From NCBI RefSeq assembly GCF_036227205.1, contig NZ_CP109442.1, positions 3,348,001 through 3,412,000 on the forward strand: 64,000 bases of DNA. The letters run 5' to 3'. The stretch comes from Amycolatopsis sp. NBC_01480. Lineage in GTDB: Bacteria; Actinomycetota; Actinomycetes; Mycobacteriales; Pseudonocardiaceae. The notes under the pieces were generated by a model. The model was given only the letters and a program-made list of their open reading frames with translations, did not search any database and was not told where the DNA came from. How positions within the stretch are numbered: the first letter of the stretch is position 1; every line of letters begins with the position of its first letter. The position numbers were made by a program, and so were the translations under genes. Below are positions 50,158 to 58,726 of this stretch, piece after piece.

Positions 50158-51702
50158 GTGTACCTCACGCAGACGCTGCACCAGGCCCTGCAGCAGGGCC
50201 CGGACCGGCCGATGACGGTGTTCGGCGACCGGGTGCGCACGGTCGCGGAGTCGGCGGACCGCGTGGCCCGCCTGGCCGGCGCGTTGCGCGGGCTGGGCGT
50301 GGGCTCCGGCGACCGCGTCGGCATGCTCGCCCTCAACTCGGACCGCTACCACGAATACCTGCTGGCCACGCCGTGGGCGGACGCGGTGCTGAACCCGGTG
50401 AACGTCCGGTGGAGCGCCGCGGAGATCGCCTACGCGCTGGCGGAGTCCGACACCCGGACCCTGCTCGTGGACGACACCTTCGTCCCGATGGTCGCGGCGC
50501 TGCGGGAGAAGTTCCCCGGACTGTCCACAGTGGTCCATCTCGGCGACGGCGCCGCGCCCGGGGGGACGCTCTCGTACGAGGAGCTGATCGCCTCCGCCGA
50601 GCCCATCGAGGACGCCCGGCGCGGCGGCGACGAGCTGCTCGGCGTCTACTACACCGGCGGCACCACGGGCACGCCCAAGGGCGTGATGCTCAGCCACCGC
50701 AACCTGTTCACGTCCGCGATCGGCAGCCTGGCCACCGGCACGTTCCACACGCCGGGCGGACGCCTGCTGCACTCCGCGCCGATGTTCCACCTGGCCGACG
50801 GCGCGTCGTGGGCCTCGGGCCAGCTGGTCGGCGCGACGCAGGTGATGGTCCCGTCGTTCACCCCGGCTGGCGTGCTCGAGGCGATCAGCCGCGAGCGGAT
50901 CACCGACGCGCTGCTGGTGCCCACCATGGTCCAGCTGCTGGTGGACCATCCCGACGTGCCGAAGTACGACCTGTCCTCGATGAAACACGTGGTCTACGGC
51001 GCGTCGCCGATCTCCGAGGCGGTGCTGGAACGCGCGCGCAAGACGTTCCCGGGCGCGGAGTTCACCCAGGCGTACGGGATGACGGAGCTTTCGCCCGTCG
51101 CCACGCTGCTGCTGCCCGCCGACCACGACAACCCGTCGCTGCGCCGGTCCGCCGGCCGCGCCGCGCCGCACTCCGAGGTGCGGATCGTCGACCCGGACGA
51201 CAACGAGGTGCCGCGCCACACCGTCGGCGAGGTGGTCAGCCGCGGCGACCACGTGATGCTCGGCTACTGGAACCGCCCCGAGGAGACCGCGACCGCGTTG
51301 CGCGGCGGCTGGATGCACACCGGCGACGGCGGCTACATGGACGAGAACGGCTACGTCTTCGTGGTCGACCGGATCAAGGACATGATCGTCTCCGGCGGCG
51401 AGAACGTGTACTCCGCCGAGGTGGAGAACGCGCTGGCCAAGCACCCGTCGGTGGCTTCGTGCGCGGTGATCGGCGTGCCCGACGACCAGTGGGGCGAGCG
51501 GGTGCACGCCGTGGTCGTGCTGCTCGACGGGCAGCAGGCCGGCGAGGACGAGCTGCGCGACTTCTGCCGGGAGGCGATCGCCGGGTACAAGGTGCCGCGT
51601 AGTTTCGAGTTCGCCGAGGCACTGCCCATGTCGGGCGCGGGCAAGATCCTCAAGCGGGAGCTGCGCCGGCGGCACTGGGGCGAGCGCAAGCAGGTGAACT
51701 GA
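50158..51702 (+). CDS. Acyl-CoA synthetase (fatty-acid-CoA ligase, ANL family)
   Basis: 514 residues from the GTG at 50158 (GAAGGAG 5 nt upstream). The AMP-binding P-loop is YYTGGTTGTPKGVMLSH. YGMTELSPVATL and GWMHTGDGGYMDENGY are the A5/A7 motifs, VVDRIKDMIVSGGENVYSAE the hinge, and PMSGAGKILKRELR holds the catalytic Lys. It activates a carboxylic acid as acyl-adenylate and then acyl-CoA, feeding the hydratase, dehydrogenase and thiolase of the operon. The chain type is unknown. Confidence 0.92.
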   Translation: MYLTQTLHQALQQGPDRPMTVFGDRVRTVAESADRVARLAGALRGLGVGSGDRVGMLALNSDRYHEYLLATPWADAVLNPVNVRWSAAEIAYALAESDTRTLLVDDTFVPMVAALREKFPGLSTVVHLGDGAAPGGTLSYEELIASAEPIEDARRGGDELLGVYYTGGTTGTPKGVMLSHRNLFTSAIGSLATGTFHTPGGRLLHSAPMFHLADGASWASGQLVGATQVMVPSFTPAGVLEAISRERITDALLVPTMVQLLVDHPDVPKYDLSSMKHVVYGASPISEAVLERARKTFPGAEFTQAYGMTELSPVATLLLPADHDNPSLRRSAGRAAPHSEVRIVDPDDNEVPRHTVGEVVSRGDHVMLGYWNRPEETATALRGGWMHTGDGGYMDENGYVFVVDRIKDMIVSGGENVYSAEVENALAKHPSVASCAVIGVPDDQWGERVHAVVVLLDGQQAGEDELRDFCREAIAGYKVPRSFEFAEALPMSGAGKILKRELRRRHWGERKQVN

Positions 51703-51705
51703 GGA

Positions 51706-51751
51706 CTCGTGAGTGCCTATGCCGGTTCTAACCGTCATGAACACTCACGAG
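51706..51751. repeat. 46-nt imperfect palindrome between ligase and double TetR
   Basis: Outer arms CTCGTGAGTG (51706-51715) and CACTCACGAG (51742-51751) are perfect. A second perfect dyad CGGTT-ct-AACCG (51723-51734) sits at the centre, and the bases between are mostly pairable. The whole can fold into one long stem. It may be an operator, a terminator or a copy of a dispersed palindromic intergenic element. Confidence 0.6.
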
Positions 51752-51781
51752 CCCGGAGTGCAGGAGTGCTGGAGGAGGACA

Positions 51782-52933
51782 ATGGTCGCGCCGACCTCGC
51801 CCCTGAGGGGCACCCGGCCGCCGAACCGCCGTGAGCTGATCATCGCGGCGGCCGGGGACCTGTTCGTGCGCGACGGCTACTCGCGGGTGGCGATGAGCGA
51901 CATCGCCGAGGCCGTCGCGATCGGGCCGTCCGCGCTGTACCGGCACTTCCGCGGCAAGCAGGAGCTGCTCGGGGCCGTGGTGCTGGACGCGTTCACCACC
52001 ATCGGCGCGGCGGTCGACGGCTCGGCCGACGTCTCCGGCACGCTCGCCGAAGCCGTCCTCGACCACCGCGGCCTCGGCGTGCTGTGGCAGCGCGAATGCC
52101 GGCACCTGGACCCGGAAGAACGGGAAAAGCTGGTCGCCCCACTCGTCGGCCTCGCCGCGTTGCTCGCGGGCATGCTGCGCGACCGGCGGCGCGAGCTGAC
52201 GGCCGAGCACGCGGACCTGCTGGCGTGGACCGTGCTCGGCGCGCTGATGAGCGTCTCGTTCCAGCGCGTGGAGCTGCCGCGCGAGGAGTACGTCGGCCTG
52301 CTGCGAGACGTCGTGACGGCCGTGGCCGACGTGGACCTGGCCGCGGCGCCGGCCGTGGTCACCCCGGCCGAGTCCGGCCCGGACCCGGACTCCCGCCGCG
52401 AGCTGCTGCTCGACGTCGCGATCCGGCTGTTCGCCGAGCGCGGCTTCGACGGCGTCGCGATCGAGGAGATCGGCGCCGCCGCGGGCATTGCCGGCCCGAG
52501 CATCTACCACCACTTCGCGAGCAAGCGCGAGCTGCTGCTCACCGCGATGCTCGACGGCGCCGAGCAGCTCGGCCTCGGGCTCACGAAGGCGCTCGAGGAG
52601 CCTTCGCCGGACGCCGCGCTCCGGGAGTTGCTCGGCTCGTACGCCGGCTACTCACTGACACACCACGCTGTCGTAGAGGTGCTCGTCGCGGAGGTCGCGC
52701 ACGCGCCCGAACCCGAGCGGCACCGGATGCGGCAGGCGCAGCACGACTACATCGCCGCGTGGGTGCGGCTGCTGCGCGAAACGCGCCCCGGCATGGAGCC
52801 GCAGGAAGCGCGCGTACGCGTGCAGGCCGTGCTGACCGTGGTCAACGACGTGAGCCGGACCCCGCACCTGCGCGCACTGCCCGGAATCGCCGGGCACCTG
52901 TGCGCACTCGGGGTAACCCTGTTGGCCCTGTGA
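51782..52933 (+). CDS. Tandem (double) TetR-family regulator
   Basis: 383 residues from the ATG at 51782, preceded by GGAGGAGG. Two complete TetR modules: HTH 1 at ~18-65 (VRDGYSRVAMSDIAEAVAIG, SALYRHFRGKQELL) with its ligand domain to ~205, and HTH 2 at ~215-265 (FAERGFDGVAIEEIGAAAGI, SIYHHFASKRELLL) with a second ligand domain. It probably represses the lipid operon just upstream, responding to acyl-CoA. A fused dimer would read two half-sites in cis, fitting the direct repeats at 47304-47338. Function is inferred from position. Confidence 0.88.
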   Translation: MVAPTSPLRGTRPPNRRELIIAAAGDLFVRDGYSRVAMSDIAEAVAIGPSALYRHFRGKQELLGAVVLDAFTTIGAAVDGSADVSGTLAEAVLDHRGLGVLWQRECRHLDPEEREKLVAPLVGLAALLAGMLRDRRRELTAEHADLLAWTVLGALMSVSFQRVELPREEYVGLLRDVVTAVADVDLAAAPAVVTPAESGPDPDSRRELLLDVAIRLFAERGFDGVAIEEIGAAAGIAGPSIYHHFASKRELLLTAMLDGAEQLGLGLTKALEEPSPDAALRELLGSYAGYSLTHHAVVEVLVAEVAHAPEPERHRMRQAQHDYIAAWVRLLRETRPGMEPQEARVRVQAVLTVVNDVSRTPHLRALPGIAGHLCALGVTLLAL

Positions 52934-53038
52934 CCGTGCCGGGCGCGTGACGACACTTCCGGCAAAGGGGTCGTCCGCCGGCCACTTCAGGGCAGAAGCC
53001 CGAGGCGGGACTGGACATTGCACTCGGCAATGGGCAGG

Positions 53039-53872
53039 ATGCGATTCACTGTGAGTGCTCACGACGACACCCGGAAGCTCATCGTCCTGGCGGTGGACGA
53101 CGAGCCAAACGGCCTGGCCATGCTGACCGAACGTCTCGAGAACAACCAGCACGTCGCCCGGGTCTTCAAGGCGCTGGACGCCTCCGACGCGCTGCGCCTG
53201 TTCTCGCACGACGACCCGGAGCTGGTGGCCCGGCGCGCAATGGGCCGCCCGACCGTCGACGCCGTGTTCGCCGACATCGACATGCCCGGGCTGTCCGGGA
53301 TGGAGATGTCCCGGGTGATCACGGCGATGACCCCGTCCCCGGTGCTGGTGTTCGTCACCGGCCACGCCGAGGAGGCGGTGAACGCGTTCGACCTCGGCGC
53401 CGTCGACTACGTGCTCAAGCCGTTCCAGCAGGACCGGCTCGACCGCGCGGTCGCCCGCGTGCGCGAGAAGCTGACCGCGGCCGCCGCCCCGCCGCCGGGG
53501 CAGGGCCAGGGCGAGCCGGTGAAGAACGACGACGAGGTGATCCCGGTCGAGCTCGCGGGCACCACCAAGCTGATCCCGCGCTCGTCGGTGCGCTGGGTGG
53601 AGGCGCAGGGCGACTACGCCCGGCTGTTCACCACCGAGGGCAGCCACCTGGTCCGCATCCCGCTCGCCCAGCTCGAGGAACGCTGGGAGAAAGCCGGGTT
53701 CGTCCGCATCCACCGGTCGTTCCTGGTCGCGCTGCCGCTGATCACGGAGCTGCGCATGGGGCAAGGCGGCTACCAGGTCGTGATCGGCAACGAGGAGAAG
53801 GTGCTGCCGGTCAGCCGGCGGCACACCCGCGCGCTGAAGGACCGGCTGGTCGGCTCCGGCCGGGGCGGCTAG
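53039..53872 (+). CDS. LytTR-family response regulator
   Basis: 277 residues if the ATG at 53039 is used; TTG 53018, ATG 53030 and GTG 53051 are alternatives and none has a convincing RBS. The receiver domain has LAVDDEP, phospho-acceptor Asp in VFADIDMPGLSG, and Lys in VLKPFQQDRL. After a Pro/Gly linker, the LytTR DNA-binding domain (~170-270) contains RWVEAQGDYARLFT and RIHRSFLVALPLI. It pairs with the LytS-type kinase encoded at 45016-46347 and probably controls the symporter genes directly downstream. Confidence 0.88.
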   Translation: MRFTVSAHDDTRKLIVLAVDDEPNGLAMLTERLENNQHVARVFKALDASDALRLFSHDDPELVARRAMGRPTVDAVFADIDMPGLSGMEMSRVITAMTPSPVLVFVTGHAEEAVNAFDLGAVDYVLKPFQQDRLDRAVARVREKLTAAAAPPPGQGQGEPVKNDDEVIPVELAGTTKLIPRSSVRWVEAQGDYARLFTTEGSHLVRIPLAQLEERWEKAGFVRIHRSFLVALPLITELRMGQGGYQVVIGNEEKVLPVSRRHTRALKDRLVGSGRGG

Positions 53873-53881
53873 CCCCCGACC

Positions 53882-54388
53882 GTGACCTCGTCCGAAGACC
53901 CCTACCACCGGCTGGCGAACGGCGTCCGCAAACCGGACCCGACGCTCGGCCGCAAACCCGACGACCGCGCGGTCGTCGAGTCGGTGCCGCCCGCGCCCGA
54001 GCCGTTGCGCCCGGCCGAGCCCGCCCACGAACGGCCGAAACGCCAGCGCGTGGTCCTCGCGGACTCCCGCGCGTCGTCCGGCCGGATGCAGGCGCGGATG
54101 GAGCTGGAGGAGCAGACCAGCTGGGGCAAGCTGCTGGTCCGCGACCTGGTGAAGGTGCAGCTGCGGACCTCGGTGCTGTTCTCGCTGTTCGTGCTCGTGG
54201 TGCTCGGCTCGCTGCCGGTGCTGTTCTACGCGCTGCCGTCGTTCGCTCGGTTCACCGTGATCGGCATCCCGATCCCGTGGCTGCTGCTGGGAGTGCTGCC
54301 GTTCCCGTTCCTGTTCGCCGTCGGCCTCTGGTACAACCGGTTGGCCGAACGGCACGAACGCGACTTCGTCGACATGATCGAAAACTGA
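53882..54388 (+). CDS. Two-helix membrane protein linked to the symporter
   Basis: 168 residues, GTG at 53882, 9 bp after the regulator's stop. A charged, disordered N-terminal half (~1-85, many Pro/Arg/Glu) is followed by two helices (~98-118 and ~125-150) and a short acidic tail. In other actinomycetes a small membrane protein commonly separates a LytTR regulator from an acetate-type symporter. The function is unknown; an accessory role in transport is inferred from the gene order. Confidence 0.75.
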   Translation: MTSSEDPYHRLANGVRKPDPTLGRKPDDRAVVESVPPAPEPLRPAEPAHERPKRQRVVLADSRASSGRMQARMELEEQTSWGKLLVRDLVKVQLRTSVLFSLFVLVVLGSLPVLFYALPSFARFTVIGIPIPWLLLGVLPFPFLFAVGLWYNRLAERHERDFVDMIEN

Positions 54389-54419
54389 GCGCAGGGACCG
54401 GAAAGCCCCGGTAGCGGGC

Positions 54420-56243
54420 ATGACCGGACCACGCGCACGTGCGAGGATTCGAGCCGTGCTGCTGAACCCGTGGGCCTTGACCGGCGTCGTGCTGGTCGCT
54501 TTGGCGACCTACTACCTCGGGCACCGCTCCTCGCGTTCGGCCACCACCACCCACGACTTCCTCGTTGCCCGCCGCACGGTGCGCTCGCGACGCAACGCCG
54601 CGGCCGTCTCGGGTGAGTACCTGTCCGCGGCGTCGTTCCTCGGCGTCGCCGGGATCGTGCTCAAGGAGGGCGCCGACGCGACCTGGTACCCGATCGGCTT
54701 CACCGCCGGGTACCTCGCGCTGATGCTGTTCGTCGCCGCGCCGCTGCGCCGCTCGGGCGCGTACACGCTGCCGGACTTCGTCGAGGCGCGGCTGGGCTCG
54801 AAGGGGCTTCGCCGGTTCTCGACCGCGTTCGTGATGTTCATCGGGATCCTTTACATGGTCCCGCAGCTGCAGGGCGCCGGGCTGACCCTCGCCTCGATCC
54901 TGCCCGTGCCGATGTGGGCGGGCGCGGTGCTGGTGACCGTGCTGGTCGCGGTCAACGTGATGGCGGGCGGGATGCGCGCGATCACCGTGGTGCAGGCGTT
55001 CCAGTACTGGCTCAAGCTGTTCGCCATCGCGGTGCCGACGTTCGTGCTGTGCATGGTCTTCTTCTCCGGCGGCGGCCCCGGCGGCGTGCGCTCGCTGGGC
55101 GCGCCCGCGCCGCCGGTGTTCACCTCGGACACCAAGGTCTCGGTGCAGACCGACGTCACCGTGAAGGTCACCACGGAGACGTACTTCCACGCGTACGGCC
55201 GCATCGACGACGGCCCGGCCGGCGGCGTGGCGCGCTGGTCGCCGCTGGTGCCGCACAAGGTCGCCGAGGGCACCACGCTGGAGTTCGCTGCGGGCACCCC
55301 GGTGCCAGTGGTCAGCGACGCGCCCGCGTCGAACGACGCCTGGCTGCACCCGGCGTCCGGCAACCTCACCGACCTGCTGCAGACGTACTCGCTGATCTTC
55401 GCGCTGTTCCTCGGCACTATGGGCCTGCCGCACGTGCTGGTCCGCTTCTACACCAACCCGGACGGCAAGGCCGCGCGCCGCACCACCGTGCACGTGCTGC
55501 TGTTGCTGGGCTTGTTCTACCTGTTCCCGACGATGCTGGGCGCGCTGTCGCGGATGTACGTGCCGCAGCTGCTCGTCACCGGCAACGCCGACGCGGCGGT
55601 GCTGATGCTGCCCACGGCGATGCTGCCCGGAGTGCCGGGCCAGATCCTCGCGGCGGTGGTGGCGGCGGGCGCGTTCGCGGCGTTCCTGTCCAGCTCCTCG
55701 GGGCTGCTGGTTAGCGTGTCCGGTGTGGTGTCGACGGACCTGTTCCCAGGGCGGGTCAAGGACTTCCGGCTCGGCACGGCGCTGGTCGCGGTGTGCCCGC
55801 TGGCGCTGGTGTTCGTGCTGCGCACGGAGGACATCTCGCTGTCGATCGGGATGACGTTCGCGCTCGCCGCGTCGACGTTCAGCCCGCTGCTGCTGCTCGG
55901 CGTCTGGTGGCGCAAGCTCAGCTGGCCGGGCGCGCTCGCCGGCATGGTGGTCGGCGGCGGCCTGGTGCTGGCGGCGCTGGGCATCAGCATCGCGAGCGAG
56001 TACACCGGGAACTGGGCGCCCTGGTACACGGTCCAGCCGGCGCTGATCACCGTGCCTGCGGCGTTCCTGACCACGTACCTGGTGAGCCGGCTGACCCGGT
56101 ACGGGCGCCCGGAGCTGGTCAACGACATCATGCTGCGGCTGCACGCGCCGGACCCGCTCGGCCTGATGCAGGACCGCGCCGTCGCCCGGTTCGGCCAGGC
56201 GGAGGACAAGGCCAGGGCCGCGCGGGGGCGTCACCGCAAGTAG
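54420..56243 (+). CDS. Sodium/solute symporter, cation-acetate (ActP/MctC) type
   Basis: 607 residues with about 13 membrane helices, SSSF fold. RSATTTHDFLVARRTV and AAVSGEYLSAASFLGVAG are the N-terminal family features of ActP-like carriers. A ~110-residue extracellular insertion (~225-335, TDVTVKVTTETYFHAYGRID) is typical of actinobacterial members. SSSSGLLVSVSGVVSTDL belongs to the sodium-site helix. It imports acetate, pyruvate, propionate or other short carboxylates. The LytS/LytTR system nearby is the likely inducer, by analogy with pyruvate-sensing BtsSR/YpdAB pairs in enterobacteria. Confidence 0.9.
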   Translation: MTGPRARARIRAVLLNPWALTGVVLVALATYYLGHRSSRSATTTHDFLVARRTVRSRRNAAAVSGEYLSAASFLGVAGIVLKEGADATWYPIGFTAGYLALMLFVAAPLRRSGAYTLPDFVEARLGSKGLRRFSTAFVMFIGILYMVPQLQGAGLTLASILPVPMWAGAVLVTVLVAVNVMAGGMRAITVVQAFQYWLKLFAIAVPTFVLCMVFFSGGGPGGVRSLGAPAPPVFTSDTKVSVQTDVTVKVTTETYFHAYGRIDDGPAGGVARWSPLVPHKVAEGTTLEFAAGTPVPVVSDAPASNDAWLHPASGNLTDLLQTYSLIFALFLGTMGLPHVLVRFYTNPDGKAARRTTVHVLLLLGLFYLFPTMLGALSRMYVPQLLVTGNADAAVLMLPTAMLPGVPGQILAAVVAAGAFAAFLSSSSGLLVSVSGVVSTDLFPGRVKDFRLGTALVAVCPLALVFVLRTEDISLSIGMTFALAASTFSPLLLLGVWWRKLSWPGALAGMVVGGGLVLAALGISIASEYTGNWAPWYTVQPALITVPAAFLTTYLVSRLTRYGRPELVNDIMLRLHAPDPLGLMQDRAVARFGQAEDKARAARGRHRK

Positions 56244-56302
56244 CGGCGGTTTCACCTGATGCGAGCAGGCGGGCTCGGCCTTGCGGGGCGGAAAATCTTC
56301 TC

Positions 56303-56623
56303 ATGCCGGATGAGGACACCGAGCCGGACTGGGAGCAGATCCAGGCGAGCCCCGAGTTCACCCTGCTCCGCCGCCAGGTGCGGGCGTTCGTGTTCCCGAT
56401 GGCGGCGCTGTTCCTGGGCTGGTACCTGCTGTATGTGCTGCTGGCGGCGTACGCGCACGGGTTCATGAGCATCCGGCTGTGGGGCGAGGTGACGGTCGGG
56501 CTGGTGCTGGGGCTGCTGCAGTTAGTGTCGACGTTCCTGATCACCTGGCTGTACGTCCGCTACGCCGCCCGCCGCCTGGACCCACTGGCCGGCCGCATCC
56601 GCGCCGACGCCGAGCTGCACTGA
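56303..56623 (+). CDS. DUF485 membrane protein
   Basis: 106 residues from the ATG at 56303. Two helices (~35-57 and ~65-90) with the DUF485 pattern (SPEFTLLRRQVRAFVFPMAAL, ITWLYVRYAARRLDPLA). DUF485 proteins accompany ActP-type symporters and are thought to aid them. Usually the DUF485 gene precedes the symporter; here it follows by 59 bp. Confidence 0.88.
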   Translation: MPDEDTEPDWEQIQASPEFTLLRRQVRAFVFPMAALFLGWYLLYVLLAAYAHGFMSIRLWGEVTVGLVLGLLQLVSTFLITWLYVRYAARRLDPLAGRIRADAELH

Positions 56624-56676
56624 TTTCCGGCTCCTCACACGCGCGCAACGCCTGGACGTGGCAGCATGGAACCGTG

Positions 56677-57024
56677 GTGAGCCCTGCTGAACTGCCGACC
56701 GCCGAGGTCCGCGACCTGCCCAAGGACGGCGTGACCCTCCTGGACGTCCGCGAGGACGACGAATGGGCCGCCGGCCACGCCCCCGGCGCCAAACACATCC
56801 CGCTCGGCGAGTTGACCACGCGAGTCGACGAGCTCGCCGAACTCCCCGACGACCAGCCGCTCTACGTGATCTGCCGCAGCGGCGGCCGCTCCGCCCGCGC
56901 GACCGCCTGGCTGAACGCCACGGGCTGGGACGCGGTAAACGTCGCGGGCGGCATGGGCTCCTGGGCCACCGAAGGCCGCCCCATGACCACCGACCTCCCC
57001 GACACGACACCCGAAGTCCTCTGA
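56677..57024 (+). CDS. Rhodanese-like sulfurtransferase
   Basis: 115 residues from the GTG at 56677 (a GTG one codon earlier is equally possible). A single rhodanese domain: LLDVREDDEWAAGHAPGAKH and the active-site loop VICRSGGRSARATAWL with the catalytic Cys. It moves sulfane sulfur to an acceptor such as a thiol. Cytoplasmic. It is followed after 3 bp by the DUF4328 gene, so the two may be cotranscribed, though no functional link is evident. Confidence 0.92.
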   Translation: MSPAELPTAEVRDLPKDGVTLLDVREDDEWAAGHAPGAKHIPLGELTTRVDELAELPDDQPLYVICRSGGRSARATAWLNATGWDAVNVAGGMGSWATEGRPMTTDLPDTTPEVL

Positions 57025-57027
57025 CGT

Positions 57028-58725
57028 ATGCAGCCAGGCCAGCCATCCGACCCGGACTCCACCGACCCCACGACGGCGCGGGACTCTGCCGTTGAGGGGC
57101 TCGGGGCTGGGTCGTTTGGGGCTGGTGGTTCGGCTGTTGGTGCTGGTTCTGGTGGAGCTGCTGCTGACGGTGCTGTCTCTGGGCATGCTGCCGGTTCACC
57201 GGGCCAGCCCACCCCGGTGACTGGCGGCACTGCGGCCGCTGCCGACTCTGCTGTTGGTGCCGCCGCCGGTTCGCCGGGCGAGTCTGCTTTGACTGCTGGT
57301 GGCCCTGCTGCTGGGGACCTCGGTGCCGCTGCCGGTCCTCCCGGCCGGCCTGCCCCGGCTTCCGACCTGCTCGGGCAACAGCCGGCCGGCCCGTTCGGCG
57401 ATCCAGCCCTCGCGCCGAGCTGGTCGGGTTCGCCAAACCAGCCGAGTTCGCCAGGTCAGCCAGGCCGGCATCCGGGCACTTCCCCGGCGATGCACCCAGC
57501 GCAGGTCGCCGCTTCCGGCTACGCCCCCGCGCAAAATGCTGCCACATCCGGCTATACCCCCGCGTCCGGTTATCCCGGCAACGCAGCTGCGCCCGGCTAC
57601 GCCGCCGCGTCCGGTTACCCCGGCGCCCCCGCTTACCCGGCCGCATCTGGTGACCCCGCGGCACCCGGTTACCCAGCCGTGCCTGGCTACCCCGCACAAC
57701 CCGCGTATGCCGGTGCCCCCGTCGCGCGTCCGGTCCCGTTCACCTCAGCACCGCACCAGCCCGTCTACCGCCAGCAGGCCGCGCGGCCGCGGACCGATCC
57801 GTTTGCCCCCGGCCACCTGCCGGGAAGGCCGCAGCGGGCGCGCTTGCGCTGGGTGGCTTCGCCGCCGCCCGGGGCTTGGCCGCGGCGGCGGGCGGTGGCC
57901 GTCGAGCCGTACAGCGGGCCGCCGTCGTATCCCGTGCCCCCGCGCTGGGGGTTCCCGAACCTCGTGTGGCGCCGCCCGACCGCTGTGCCCGGCACGGCGT
58001 CCGACGAGGTGCGGCCCATCGACCGGGTCCCGGTCCTCGCGCGCAGCCTCGGCACGATTCTGTGGACGTTCGCGATACTGGCCGTCGTGGCCGCGGGCGC
58101 GGAGATCTGGCGTTACGTCCTGCTGGTCCAGAGCCGTGATTCCGCGCTGAACACGTCCGTCGTCGCGTACTCGGACGCCGTCGTCGTCACCGCGGGGCTG
58201 CTCACCACGATCCTGTCGCTGCTGCCGGCGGGCCTTTCGGTGTGGTGGCTGCTCGTCGCGCGCCGCGCGGCCGCCGAGGAATCCGGCGACGACCCGCCAC
58301 GGCCCGTCTGGCAGGTGCTCGTGGGCGTGCTGGTGCCGGTGGCGAACCTGCCGCTCGCGCTGTCGGTGGTCGGCGAGCTGGAGCACGCCGTGCTGCGCCG
58401 CCCGCGGGACAGCCGCCCGAAACCGTCGCGGCTTGTGCTCGCCTGGTGGGGTGCCTGGCTGGTGAACTGGATCCTGCTCGCCGTGACGATCATCTGGCGG
58501 CTCCGCCCGGGCGTCCAGGCGATGGCCGACAGCGTTGTGCTCGTCGCGATCACCGACCTCACCGCGGCCGGGCTGGCGATCGTCACCTGGCTGCTGATCC
58601 GCCGCTTCTCCGACCTCCTGATGCCCATCGCGCCCGACCGCCTCCGCAACCTGCGCGTCCTCAAGATCGACGGCGCCCCGGAGCCCGAACTGCACACCAG
58701 CCGCCCGGTCGGCGCAGCTCGCTAG
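57028..58725 (+). CDS. DUF4328 membrane protein with Pro/Gly/Ala-rich N-terminal half
   Basis: 565 residues. Residues 1-~290 are low complexity: Gly/Ala/Ser at first, then SGYPG/APGYP-type repeats, then a basic segment. Residues ~325-550 have about five helices in the DUF4328 pattern (RVPVLARSLGTILWTF, WQVLVGVLVPVANLPLALSVV). Long disordered cytoplasmic tails of this type often mediate condensation or partner binding in actinobacterial envelope proteins; the function is unknown. It ends one base from the convergent TetR gene. Confidence 0.82.
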   Translation: MQPGQPSDPDSTDPTTARDSAVEGLGAGSFGAGGSAVGAGSGGAAADGAVSGHAAGSPGQPTPVTGGTAAAADSAVGAAAGSPGESALTAGGPAAGDLGAAAGPPGRPAPASDLLGQQPAGPFGDPALAPSWSGSPNQPSSPGQPGRHPGTSPAMHPAQVAASGYAPAQNAATSGYTPASGYPGNAAAPGYAAASGYPGAPAYPAASGDPAAPGYPAVPGYPAQPAYAGAPVARPVPFTSAPHQPVYRQQAARPRTDPFAPGHLPGRPQRARLRWVASPPPGAWPRRRAVAVEPYSGPPSYPVPPRWGFPNLVWRRPTAVPGTASDEVRPIDRVPVLARSLGTILWTFAILAVVAAGAEIWRYVLLVQSRDSALNTSVVAYSDAVVVTAGLLTTILSLLPAGLSVWWLLVARRAAAEESGDDPPRPVWQVLVGVLVPVANLPLALSVVGELEHAVLRRPRDSRPKPSRLVLAWWGAWLVNWILLAVTIIWRLRPGVQAMADSVVLVAITDLTAAGLAIVTWLLIRRFSDLLMPIAPDRLRNLRVLKIDGAPEPELHTSRPVGAAR

Positions 58726-58726
58726 G

